The notes under the pieces: generated by a model
What the model was told of the DNA's origin: nothing
What the model saw: only the letters and a program-made list of their open reading frames with translations
The model's database searches: none
Made by a program: the position numbers and the translations under genes
Source of the DNA: JADKAV01 sp037046735
GTDB lineage: Bacteria; Actinomycetota; Actinomycetes; S36-B12; UBA10799
NCBI GenBank assembly: GCA_037046735.1
Contig: JBAOHC010000022.1
Location: forward strand, 62,001 to 126,000
Direction of reading: 5' to 3'
Length of the DNA stretch: 64,000 nt
Part shown: positions 30,082-37,507 of the stretch, piece after piece
How positions within the stretch are numbered: the first letter of the stretch is position 1
Layout: every line of letters begins with the position of its first letter

Positions 30082-30082
30082 G
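30056..30082 (-). promoter_or_regulatory. CIRCE operator 2 (imperfect)
   Basis: TTAGCACTC, 9-nt spacer, GAGTGCAAG: one perfect arm and one arm with two mismatches. It overlaps both promoter hexamers, so bound HrcA would block RNA polymerase. From here to 30210 I see nothing else. Confidence 0.85.
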
Positions 30083-30210
30083 TAGTTGTGGAGCGCCTGC
30101 GACGATCAAGGCGATGCTCTGGCACCCGTAAACCCCGGACGGCTCGAGTAGTGCCCGGGTCCGACTCCTCGGTTCCCTGCGGCGCTCGACCTTTCTGCGG
30201 GCCCGTCGGG

Positions 30211-30519
30211 TCAGTCCTCGAACCCCTCGAGGTCGTGCAGGACATCCTCGGAGAGGATCTCCTCCTCGCCACCGTCGTCGTCGTAATGCATGGCGGATTC
30301 CTCCGCCGACATATCGCTGGTGTCGTGACTGTTCCAGGCGATCTCCTCGGACGTGGTGTCCTGGCCGTCCTCGTCCTCAGTCACCAGATGCCCGATCAGG
30401 TTCTGGCCATTGCGGGTGTCGGTGTACTCCGGGCCGTCGGTCCCCAACTCCCGACTCAGTTCCCCCCAGAGTTCCGCAACGACCTCGTCCCCGGGGCGAT
30501 CCCCGAACTCCCTGCCCAT
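30211..30519 (-). CDS. hypothetical acidic protein, 102 residues
   Basis: A soluble, strongly acidic protein; residues from about 45 onward are rich in Asp and Glu (DEDGQDTTSEE, HYDDDGGEEE, LSEDVLHDLEGFED). It contains AEESAMHY, a pattern I associate loosely with other small acidic actinobacterial proteins. The start MGREFGDRPG is preceded by ACAGGAG. It lies between gpmA and groEL on the same strand. No function can be assigned. Confidence 0.65.
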   Translation of the reverse strand: MGREFGDRPGDEVVAELWGELSRELGTDGPEYTDTRNGQNLIGHLVTEDEDGQDTTSEEIAWNSHDTSDMSAEESAMHYDDDGGEEEILSEDVLHDLEGFED

Positions 30520-30556
30520 GATGGCTCCTGTCGGTAGCGCTACCTCCAGCCTAGAC

Positions 30557-31300
30557 TCATGCCTTGCCTTGATTGGCAACAGCGGCGGCAGCGGTGGCGG
30601 CGGCCGTCGGATCCAGGTAGCGACCAGGGCCGATCGGGCGCATGGCCGGGTCGAGCTCATAGACCAGCGGGATGCCGGTCGGGATGTTCAGGCCCGCGAT
30701 ATCGGCGTCAGAGATGTCTTCGAGGTGTTTGACCAGGGCCCGCAGCGAGTTGCCGTGCGCGCCGATCAGCACCGTGTTGTGGGCCAGAAGGTCGGGGACC
30801 ACAGCGTCATACCAGTAGGGCAGCATGCGCCGTACGACGTCTTGCAGGCATTCGGTCAGCGGCCGGATCTCCGGCGGCAGGACCGCGTAGCGCGGGTCGT
30901 CGAACTGCGAGAACTCATCATCGATGTCGATGGGCGGTGGCGGGGTGTTGTAGGACCGGCGCCAGAGCATGAACTGCTCCTCGCCGTACTCCGCGAGCGT
31001 CTGCTTCTTGTTCTTGCCCTGCAGAGCGCCGTAGTGACGTTCGTTCAACCGCCAGTTGCGGCGCACGGGCACCCAGTGCCGGTCGCAGTTCTCCAAGGCC
31101 AGATTCGTGGTCCGGATTGCGCGCCGCAGCACCGATGTGTGCACCACGTCGGGCAAGATGCCGGACTCGGCGAGCAGTTCTCCCGCTTTTGCGCCCTCGG
31201 CGACACCCTTGTCTGTGAGGTCGACGTCAACCCACCCGGTGAACAGATTCTTGGCGTTCCACTGGCTCTCGCCATGGCGTAAAAGGATCAGAGTGCTCAT
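30557..31300 (-). CDS. gpmA: 2,3-bisphosphoglycerate-dependent phosphoglycerate mutase
   Basis: Interconverts 3- and 2-phosphoglycerate in glycolysis. The 247-residue protein has the phosphohistidine motif LLRHGES (His9), the NERHYGALQG loop typical of the cofactor-dependent enzyme and the second catalytic His in GAHGNSLRAL. The C-terminal tail is an Ala-rich segment. In actinobacteria gpm1 commonly lies between the mshA/ybjN genes and senX3-regX3, as in this neighbourhood. Confidence 0.95.
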   Translation of the reverse strand: MSTLILLRHGESQWNAKNLFTGWVDVDLTDKGVAEGAKAGELLAESGILPDVVHTSVLRRAIRTTNLALENCDRHWVPVRRNWRLNERHYGALQGKNKKQTLAEYGEEQFMLWRRSYNTPPPPIDIDDEFSQFDDPRYAVLPPEIRPLTECLQDVVRRMLPYWYDAVVPDLLAHNTVLIGAHGNSLRALVKHLEDISDADIAGLNIPTGIPLVYELDPAMRPIGPGRYLDPTAAATAAAAVANQGKA

Positions 31301-31325
31301 GACTCAAACCTACCGAAGCCGAGAT

Positions 31326-31802
31326 TCAGACGTCGCCCGGGCGCAGGTGATTGAAGGCGGCCAGGTTCGCGGTGGATTCGCCACGCGACAGCCGCCAGCG
31401 CCATTCCCGTTCGATCGAGGACCGGAAGCCCATCTCCAGGATCGTGTTGAACGATCCGTCGGCTTCGGACAGGACCACTCCCATCACCTGATCGAGCACA
31501 TCGATCGTCACCGTTGTGGCCGGCAGTCTGCCGACCAGGTAGATGTCGCCGAGGTGGTCGATGGCGTAGGCGACGCCGAGTAAGCGGCGGTTGCGCTGCA
31601 GCAGCCAACTATGGACGCACGGCGCGTTCTCGTCCGGGTGCCGCGCAACGAAGGCGTTGATGCTCAGCGAGTGGGGTCCCGTCACCAAAGCGCACGTCGT
31701 GCGCAGTTTGTGCTCGCCGGGCAGAATCACGGTGACGACATCGCCGGCCACCTCGTGATCCAGACCGCAGTCGCGGGCCCACTTGGTCACCATGGCGATC
31801 AT
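31326..31802 (-). CDS. YbjN-domain protein
   Basis: A 158-residue protein of the YbjN fold, related in shape to type III secretion chaperones. It is recognised by the pattern WLLQRNRRLLGVAYAIDHLGDIYLVGRLP and a conserved acidic helix near the end. The function is unknown. The ATG at 31802 overlaps the mshA stop as ATGA, and the order mshA-ybjN-gpm is conserved in actinobacteria, so it is probably co-translated with MshA. Confidence 0.82.
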   Translation of the reverse strand: MIAMVTKWARDCGLDHEVAGDVVTVILPGEHKLRTTCALVTGPHSLSINAFVARHPDENAPCVHSWLLQRNRRLLGVAYAIDHLGDIYLVGRLPATTVTIDVLDQVMGVVLSEADGSFNTILEMGFRSSIEREWRWRLSRGESTANLAAFNHLRPGDV

Positions 31803-33059
31803 GCGTAGCGCCTCAGGAGGATCGGACGGCCCGCCAGGGCGCGGTCGTACGCCTGCAGCGTGGCGGTGGCGGTCGCGCCCCAACTGAACCGCTGGGCGTG
31901 CCGGCGCGCCAGCACGGACATTCGCTGCTGCGTTGCCGGATCACCCACGATGGCTTCCAAGGCGTCGGCGAAGTGGGCCGGATCGTGGCCGGCCACCAGG
32001 ACTCCGCCATCCCCGACAGCCGTGGTGAGGCCGCCGACCCGGCTGGCCACCACGGGTATGCCGCAGGCCTGCGCCTCGACGGCGACCAAGCCGAACGATT
32101 CCGAATAACTGGGTACCACCACCACGTCTGCCGCCCGGTAGAGGTCGGCGAGCCGGTCGCGGGTTACCGGCGGCATCATTGTGACGATGTCGCGCAGGCC
32201 CAGGGCCTCTACGAGCGCAGGCAACTCCGCCGAGCGCTGCAGGCCGTTGCCGGAGAGTCCGCCGTTGATGACCACCTTGAGTCGGGGGCGCAGGTCCGGG
32301 CGGCGGTCGAGCAGGTGGGCGGCGGCGCGGACGAGAATGTCCGGGGCCTTCAGAGGCTGGATACGCCCGACGAAAAGCAGGACGATGTCGTCACCGGACA
32401 TCCCCAGCCATTCCCGACCGGCAGTCCGAGGACCGGGGGAGAACGTGGCCAGGTCGACACCGGGCAGGGCGACGGCCACGCGCTCGGGGTCGGCGTCGTA
32501 CAAGGTGACGAGGTCGTCGGCCTCGGTCTCGGTATTGGCGATGAGCATGTCCGCGGCCGCCACCACCTGTTCCTCACCGAGCACTCGCTCGTAGGGCTCT
32601 GGGGTATCGCCAGCCGCCAGGGTGAGGTTCTTCACCTTTGCCATGGTGTGCATGCTGTGCACCAGCGGGAATCTGCCAGCGTTCGGCAGCCACCCAGCCC
32701 ACCTGTCCCGAGAGCCAGTAGTGCGAGTGCACGAGGTCGTAGTAGCCCTCGGGTCGGTGTGCCTCGGCCCGCAGGACCGACGCGGTGAATGCGCAGAGTT
32801 GGCCCGGCAACTGCTCCTTGCGCAGGCCTTCATAGGGGCCAGCACTCATGTAGTGCACGGTGACGCCATCGGTGACGGGCACTCGCGGCGGCTGTTCGCT
32901 GGACGTGGCGCGGGTGAAGATCTCGACCTCGGTGCCCTGGCGGGCGAGTTCCTTCGCCGTCTCCAGTACGTACACATTCATGCCCCCGGCATCACCACTG
33001 CCTGGCATGGCCAAGGGTGACGTGTGCATCGAGATCATGGCTACCCGGTGCGCACGCAT
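31799..33059 (-). pseudogene. mshA: D-inositol-3-phosphate glycosyltransferase MshA, frame interrupted by one base
   Basis: MshA starts mycothiol synthesis by joining GlcNAc to inositol 3-phosphate. The GT4 coding likeness is complete but lies in two frames. The first runs from MRAHRVAMISMHTSPLAMPG to YYDLVHSHYWLSGQ and VAAERWQIP; the second continues LVHSMHTMAKVKN, through FVGRIQPLKAPDIL and SYSESFGLVAVEA to the stop. The switch is at a run of three G on the plus strand (32667-32669; CCC in the gene); with one base fewer the frame is whole and gives 419 residues, a normal length. No other damage is seen, so an assembly error is as likely as a true mutation. Confidence 0.85.
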
Positions 33060-33103
33060 ACGCACCAGTTTCCCCGATGGCGACCCAACGTGCCTCTCGG
33101 GTC

Positions 33104-33208
33104 TTACGAGGCCAGTGGCAGCTGGGCCTTCACAGTGCTTGTCCAGGTGGCATTCAGCACTCGTTGTCCGGCTTCGTCCCGCTTCACGGTCCACGTCATC
33201 TCGATCAT
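33104..33208 (-). CDS. possible 34-residue protein upstream of mshA
   Basis: A short frame, MIEMTWTVKRDEAG to KAQLPLAS, in the same direction as mshA and 44 nt before it. GAAGAGG lies 7 nt before the ATG, and TATAGT at 33241-33236 could be a -10 element. It may instead be a leader region of mshA. There is no family match I can name. Confidence 0.3.
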   Translation of the reverse strand: MIEMTWTVKRDEAGQRVLNATWTSTVKAQLPLAS

Positions 33209-33235
33209 GTGCCACCTCTTCCCTGTATGAACTGA

Positions 33236-33241
33236 ACTATA
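33236..33241 (-). promoter_or_regulatory. candidate -10 element of the mshA transcript
   Basis: TATAGT on the minus strand, about 28 nt before the small frame at 33208. The -35 is unclear (TGTCAT about 20 bp upstream). Confidence 0.35.
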
Positions 33242-33351
33242 CGTGAAAGTGAATGGCGGGTTAATGACAGGGGTCTCTTGCGGGAACGTGTCGCGGGCGG
33301 GCTTGGTGCCTGGGTTCAGTTGACGCGTTCCTCGGCTCCCCGGCGAGCAAA

Positions 33352-33400
33352 TGGGCAGAAGGTGCTGGGACACGCCGGGCGGGATCACAACGACTGCCCA
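33352..33400 (-). repeat. dispersed palindromic repeat, copy D
   Basis: A 49-bp element with perfectly inverted ends TGGGCAG and CTGCCCA, lying just after the phoU stop. On the minus strand the core reads CGGCGTGTCCCAGCA, one base different from the other three copies. Confidence 0.75.
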
Positions 33401-33414
33401 ATGGCAGTCCAGCC

Positions 33415-34071
33415 CTAGTGCGCGACAGTCGGGGCAGAACCCGTGGCCACGTACACGACCTCTTCGGCAATCGTCTGGGCGTGCTCGGCGAAACGCTGCA
33501 GATCCCGGCTGAGCATGCAGACATCCACCGCCGTCGTCACATCGTGCGGCCAGGCCGAGGAGCCGACGATCGCCAGCATCTCTATGTGCAGCGAACCCAT
33601 CTGGCGCCCCGCTGCCCGCACAACATGTGCACTGGCCAGGTCCGCTTGGCCCAGTGCCCGCTGCAGGCGCTCGGTCAATGAGTGCGCCAACTCGGCCATG
33701 TCGACCACCACGTCGCGCACCTCCCGCGGGATGAGGGGTCGCGGGTAGCGTCGGCGGGTGGCCTTGGCGATGTTCGAGGCCAATCCGGTCATTCGCCGAA
33801 GGGACACGGCCTGGTGCTGAGCGGCGAGCAGGACCCGCAGATCGTGCGCGACGGGCTGTTGTTGTGCGGTCAGATATGCCGCGTCGATCGTCACCTGCCG
33901 GGCCTCGTCGTCGATGTCACGGGCCTCACTGATCACTTCTTCGGCCAACCGCAGGTCGGCCGTAAAGGCGGCCTCCGTCGCCCGACGCAGGGCGTGACCC
34001 ACCTGCTCGCAGAGGCTGGCCAGATTCTGGTCGAGCGCGGCGAGACGGGCATGGAAGACACTGCGCATCAA
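33415..34071 (-). CDS. phoU: phosphate signalling protein PhoU
   Basis: Negative regulator that couples the Pst phosphate importer to the SenX3-RegX3 (PhoR-PhoB-like) system. The 218-residue protein is an all-helical PhoU repeat pair: first repeat about residues 15-105 (with VISEARDIDDEARQVTIDAAYL), second about 115-205. The track start is TTG at 34071 followed by ATG at 34068; TATCGT ends 6 nt before the TTG, so the TTG may be used on a leaderless mRNA. It is divergent from senX3, the standard arrangement. Confidence 0.92.
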   Translation of the reverse strand: MMRSVFHARLAALDQNLASLCEQVGHALRRATEAAFTADLRLAEEVISEARDIDDEARQVTIDAAYLTAQQQPVAHDLRVLLAAQHQAVSLRRMTGLASNIAKATRRRYPRPLIPREVRDVVVDMAELAHSLTERLQRALGQADLASAHVVRAAGRQMGSLHIEMLAIVGSSAWPHDVTTAVDVCMLSRDLQRFAEHAQTIAEEVVYVATGSAPTVAH

Positions 34072-34077
34072 TCAGTG

Positions 34078-34083
34078 ACGATA
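34078..34083 (-). promoter_or_regulatory. candidate -10 hexamer of phoU
   Basis: TATCGT on the minus strand, 6 nt before the TTG and 9 nt before the ATG. Confidence 0.35.
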
Positions 34084-34126
34084 GCCCCGCTGGGGGATCC
34101 GGCAGCCCACGTGCACGCATCCTGAG

Positions 34127-34144
34127 GGTGAACATCACCTGAAG
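34127..34144 (-). promoter_or_regulatory. candidate PHO box between phoU and senX3
   Basis: On the minus strand, CTTCAGG (34144-34138) and GTTCACC (34133-34127) are direct repeats spaced 11 bp start to start, the unit length of PHO boxes bound by PhoP/RegX3-type regulators. The location between phoU and senX3 fits autoregulation. Confidence 0.4.
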
Positions 34145-34193
34145 AGCACGCCGCAAGTTCGGGCGCTGTCTGCCGCCGGGCGCTGGCGTTACC

Positions 34194-34199
34194 TATTGT
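34194..34199 (+). promoter_or_regulatory. candidate -10 hexamer of senX3 (leaderless)
   Basis: TATTGT ends 7 nt before the GTG at 34207. Confidence 0.45.
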
Positions 34200-34206
34200 T
34201 CGTAGT

Positions 34207-35373
34207 GTGATGGCGTTGTGGATGCTGCTGGGGGCAGTTGTCGGCATGCTTGCGGGGTGGTGGCTGGCCAAGTGGCGCGAACAGGACGTGCCAACTTCCG
34301 CGCAGGCCGCCGAGGACGGTATTCAACAGGGCGAGATCGAACGAGTGCTGGCCGCCTTGCCAGAGGCCTCGGTCGTGGTGGACGGATCGGGCGCCCCGGT
34401 GCGCATGAGTAACCAGGCGCTGGCGATGACACTGATTCAGAACGGGCGCATCGCCATCCCGGAGATCTCGTCGATGATCGCCGATGTGCGCCACGACGGC
34501 GAGATCCGCGAGCACGATGTCACGGTACGCCGACCACCGCTGGGCAAAGGGCTGATCACCTTGCGACTGCGGGTCGCCCCGCTGGGGCCAGACCGGGTCC
34601 TGGTGCTGGCTGAGGACCTCTCCGAGGCCCAGCGCGTCGATGCGGTCCGCCGCGACTTCGTCGCCAACGTCAGCCACGAACTCAAGACCCCCATTGGCGC
34701 CTTGAGTCTGCTGGCCGAGGCAGTGCTCAGTTCGGCGGACGAAGCGGAAGCGGTGCGCCACTTCGCTGGGCGCATGGAAGCCGAGGCGGGTCGTCTGAGT
34801 GACCTCGTGGGCGACCTGATCGACCTGAGCCGTCTGCAGGGCACCGACCCGCTCAAGGACGCGGCGCCGGTGTCCATCGACGCGGTGGTCGGGGAAGCCA
34901 CGGATGCCGTGCGACAACTTGCCCATAACTCCCAGATCGACGTGATCGTGGGCCCGCAATCAGAGCTCATGGTGTTGGGCATGGAGTCCCAGCTCGTCAC
35001 CGCCCTACGCAACCTGTTGACCAATGCCATCAATTACAGCGCGCGGGGGACCAGTGTCGCAGTGGCCACACGACTGACGAATGACGTGGTGGAGATCAGC
35101 GTGACCGACCAGGGGATGGGCATCCCCGAGAGTGAGTTGCAGCGGGTCTTCGAGCGGTTCTACCGGGTGGATCAGGCGCGATCACGGGTCACTGGGGGCA
35201 CCGGCTTGGGGCTGTCCATCGTCAAGCACGTCGCGGAGAACCACGGTGGTGAGGTGGGCGTGTGGAGCATCCTCGGTGAAGGAAGCACTTTCACGCTGCG
35301 CCTGCCGCCCTTCACCAATGAGGAGATTTCCATTCCCATGCACGCTGTCTTCGAGGAGGAATCAAGCGCATGA
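34207..35373 (+). CDS. senX3: phosphate-responsive sensor histidine kinase SenX3
   Basis: Membrane sensor that phosphorylates RegX3 under phosphate limitation. The 388-residue protein has an N-terminal membrane segment (residues 3-22), a PAS-like region (about 45-140), the H-box VSHELKTP with His157, the N-box NLLTNAINYSARG, the G1 box DQGMGIP, the F-box FERFYRVD and the G2 box GGTGLGLSIVKH. The GTG at 34207 is immediately followed by an in-frame ATG. The stop overlaps regX3 as ATGA. Confidence 0.93.
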   Translation: MMALWMLLGAVVGMLAGWWLAKWREQDVPTSAQAAEDGIQQGEIERVLAALPEASVVVDGSGAPVRMSNQALAMTLIQNGRIAIPEISSMIADVRHDGEIREHDVTVRRPPLGKGLITLRLRVAPLGPDRVLVLAEDLSEAQRVDAVRRDFVANVSHELKTPIGALSLLAEAVLSSADEAEAVRHFAGRMEAEAGRLSDLVGDLIDLSRLQGTDPLKDAAPVSIDAVVGEATDAVRQLAHNSQIDVIVGPQSELMVLGMESQLVTALRNLLTNAINYSARGTSVAVATRLTNDVVEISVTDQGMGIPESELQRVFERFYRVDQARSRVTGGTGLGLSIVKHVAENHGGEVGVWSILGEGSTFTLRLPPFTNEEISIPMHAVFEEESSA

Positions 35374-36053
35374 GCCGGATTTTGGTTGTGGAGGATGAGC
35401 AGTCATTCAGTGACGCTCTGTCATTCATGTTGCGCAAGGAGGGTTTCGAGGTCTCCGTGGCCGCCGATGGCCACGCGGCCTTGGCCACCTTTGACCGCGA
35501 GGGCGCCGACGTCGTGCTGCTCGACATCATGCTGCCCGGTATTCCGGGAACAGAGGTGTGCCGTCAGATCCGCAACGTGTCCTCGGTCCCGATCATCATG
35601 GTGACCGCCAAGGACTCCGAGATCGACAAAGTCGTCGGTCTGGAACTGGGCGCGGACGACTACGTCACCAAACCCTTCTCGTCGCGCGAACTCGTGGCGC
35701 GCATCCGAGCCGTCATGCGTCGTCGGGGCCCGGAGAGTGCATCCGGCTCAGAGATGACGTTGAGCGCAGGGAACATCAAGATGGACGTCGATCGGCACGT
35801 GGTGACCGTGGACGGACAGCCCGTGAAACTCCCGCTCAAGGAGTTCGAACTGCTCGAGGTGCTGATGCGTAACGCGGGCCGGGTGCTCACTCGCGGACAA
35901 CTCATCGATCGGGTCTGGGGCGCAGACTACGTCGGCGACACGAAGACTCTGGATGTGCACGTGAAGCGCTTGCGGTCCAAGATCGAGCCGGACCCTGCCG
36001 AGCCGACCGTGCTGGTTACCGTGCGCGGGCTGGGATACAAGCTCGAGATGTAA
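35370..36053 (+). CDS. regX3: OmpR-family response regulator RegX3
   Basis: Transcription factor of the phosphate regulon. The 227-residue protein has a receiver domain with phospho-acceptor Asp52 in LLDIMLP and Lys101 in TKPF, and a C-terminal winged-helix domain with the recognition helix in TKTLDVHVKRLRSKIE and the end VRGLGYKLE. It is translationally coupled to senX3. It is convergent with the lipoprotein gene that follows, 7 bp apart. Confidence 0.95.
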   Translation: MSRILVVEDEQSFSDALSFMLRKEGFEVSVAADGHAALATFDREGADVVLLDIMLPGIPGTEVCRQIRNVSSVPIIMVTAKDSEIDKVVGLELGADDYVTKPFSSRELVARIRAVMRRRGPESASGSEMTLSAGNIKMDVDRHVVTVDGQPVKLPLKEFELLEVLMRNAGRVLTRGQLIDRVWGADYVGDTKTLDVHVKRLRSKIEPDPAEPTVLVTVRGLGYKLEM

Positions 36054-36060
36054 GCCGCCG

Positions 36061-36678
36061 TCACTCGGCAGCAGCGGCTTCCGCACTTCTTCTTCTTGGC
36101 CTTCTTCACCTTTTCGGTGGTGGTGGTCTCCTCGGTGGTTTCCACCTGGCCCGCGAACTCCAGCAGTTCCTGCTGTTCGGTGAGGGTCACCGGGACATCG
36201 CTGTACTGACCGGTGTTGGGCATCGCGATGACGTCGCCGGCGACGGTCCCGGCGTTCTCGAACGTGAAGGTGGTGGGCACGAAGGTCGATGGGAACGCCT
36301 GCACCCCGAACGCGTTGATGAAACTGGTGGTGAAGAAGCCGCTGCGCACGGACTGGTCGGGGGTGATCTCCAAAGCGCCGCCGGTGATCCCCATGGGCGA
36401 GGTCGGGGTGATCTCCACCTTCGTCAGCTTGTCCGGGACGTCACCGTTGTTGACGAACGTCGCCACCAGAGTCGCCTCGGACCGGGGTTCATTACGTTGC
36501 GCACCCACACCGCGCCACGGATCTGGATGTCGCCGGTGGCGAGGTTCGCCCCGTTGCCGACGGCCTGATTGGCCTGCTCGGAGGTCTGAGCGCTGAAGCC
36601 GGACCAGCAACCGCTCAACGACGGAAGCAGGACGGCAGCGGCGGCTAAAGCCGTCACGCGGCGTGCGGTGATAGACAC
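36061..36678 (-). pseudogene. LpqE-like secreted lipoprotein, frame interrupted
   Basis: The first frame starts at GTG 36678 (GGAGG 4 nt upstream) with a signal peptide and lipobox (LLPSLSGC) and reads to IQIRGAVWVRNVMNP. A second frame then continues RSEATLVATFVNNGDVPDK, through TFTFENAGTVAGDVIAMPNTG, to a Lys-rich tail. The switch is at GGGG on the plus strand (36484-36487): one added base restores the frame. Near the Lys tail a second switch of opposite sign would give an AEAAAAE end with a stop at 36061, in register with the start codon; otherwise the frame runs 127 bp into regX3. It resembles actinobacterial LpqE-type lipoproteins of unknown function. Confidence 0.7.
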
Positions 36679-36821
36679 AGTTCCTCCCAGGTCACTACTG
36701 ACGTGCCGCACTTTACCGACGAGGACCTGCCCGAGGGAAGGCGACTGGCCAGTTGCGGTTCTGTGATTGCCGAACGGCCGGAAAGGGACCAACGCCGACC
36801 ACCCGTTCATGGCGTTACGAT

Positions 36822-36871
36822 CGGGCATAAGGTGCGATTCTGCCCGGCGTGTCGCAGCAACGAACTGCCGA
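36822..36871 (+). repeat. dispersed palindromic repeat, copy B
   Basis: A 50-bp element with ends CGGGCAT and CTGCCGA and the core CGGCGTGTCGCAGCA. It lies in the 337-bp gap between the divergent lipoprotein and carD genes. Apart from this and the carD promoter I see nothing in that gap. Confidence 0.72.
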
Positions 36872-36958
36872 TTCGCTGCACTTGCGTGTCGACTCGGCCG
36901 TCGGCGCCCGTTCCCCTGCTCGGCCCGGGCAACCCGACCGCGACTCTTTACAGTCGTC

Positions 36959-36986
36959 TTACGGCGTGAATCGTCCGTGTTACGAT
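36959..36986 (+). promoter_or_regulatory. candidate carD promoter
   Basis: TTACGG (36959-36964) and TACGAT (36981-36986) are 16 bp apart and 29 nt before the carD ATG. Confidence 0.45.
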
Positions 36987-37015
36987 TGAAGCCACGGGAA
37001 GGGGCACCTCCACAC

Positions 37016-37498
37016 ATGGCATTTTCCGTCGGCGACACGGTTGTCTATCCGCATCACGGCGCAGCTCGCATCGAGAGTATCGAGCAGCGCGTCATCAAGG
37101 GCGAAGAGCGCGAGTACCTCGTGCTGCGTATTGACCAAGGCGACCTCGTCGTTCGGGTCCCGAGCGACAACGTCGACCTCGTCGGTGTTCGCGACGTGGT
37201 GAACTCCGAGGGGCTGGAGAAGGTCTTTTCCGTCCTTCGTCAGCCGTACACCGAAGAGCCCACCAACTGGTCGCGGCGCTACAAGGCCAACGTTGAGAAA
37301 CTGGCCTCGGGCGACGTCATCAAGGTGGCCGAGGTTGTTCGCGACCTCTGGCGGCGGGATCAGGACCGTGGCCTGTCGGCTGGGGAGAAGCGGATGCTTG
37401 CTCGGGCCCGGCAGATACTGGTCAGCGAACTCGCACTCGCGGAGAAGACCAACGAGGACAAGGCCGAGATAATCCTCGACGAGGTCCTCGCGTCGTAG
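37016..37498 (+). CDS. carD: CarD-family transcription regulator
   Basis: Binds the RNA polymerase beta subunit and stabilises open complexes, especially at rRNA promoters. With the ATG at 37016 the protein has 160 residues and begins MAFSVGDTVVYPHHGAARIE, the usual N-terminus of the RNAP-interaction (Tudor-like) domain; a helical DNA-binding domain follows with the Trp in RDLWRRDQDRGLS. The frame is open upstream through the repeat but without homology. It lies upstream of the ispD region, as in mycobacteria. Confidence 0.96.
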   Translation: MAFSVGDTVVYPHHGAARIESIEQRVIKGEEREYLVLRIDQGDLVVRVPSDNVDLVGVRDVVNSEGLEKVFSVLRQPYTEEPTNWSRRYKANVEKLASGDVIKVAEVVRDLWRRDQDRGLSAGEKRMLARARQILVSELALAEKTNEDKAEIILDEVLAS

Positions 37499-37501
37499 TC
37501 T
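37496..37501 (+). promoter_or_regulatory. candidate -10 hexamer of the PIN-TRAM gene (leaderless)
   Basis: TAGTCT, whose first three bases are the carD stop codon, ends 6 nt before the GTG at 37508. Confidence 0.42.
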
Positions 37502-37507
37502 GGCTGT

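Noticed and set aside
33104..33388. 94-codon frame running from palindromic repeat D toward mshA
   Set aside because: Its first two thirds are the repeat and low-quality sequence; only the last 34 codons have a ribosome site.
36767..37015. N-terminal extension of carD through palindromic repeat B
   Set aside because: CarD begins at MAFSVGDTVVYP; the upstream part covers the repeat and the promoter.
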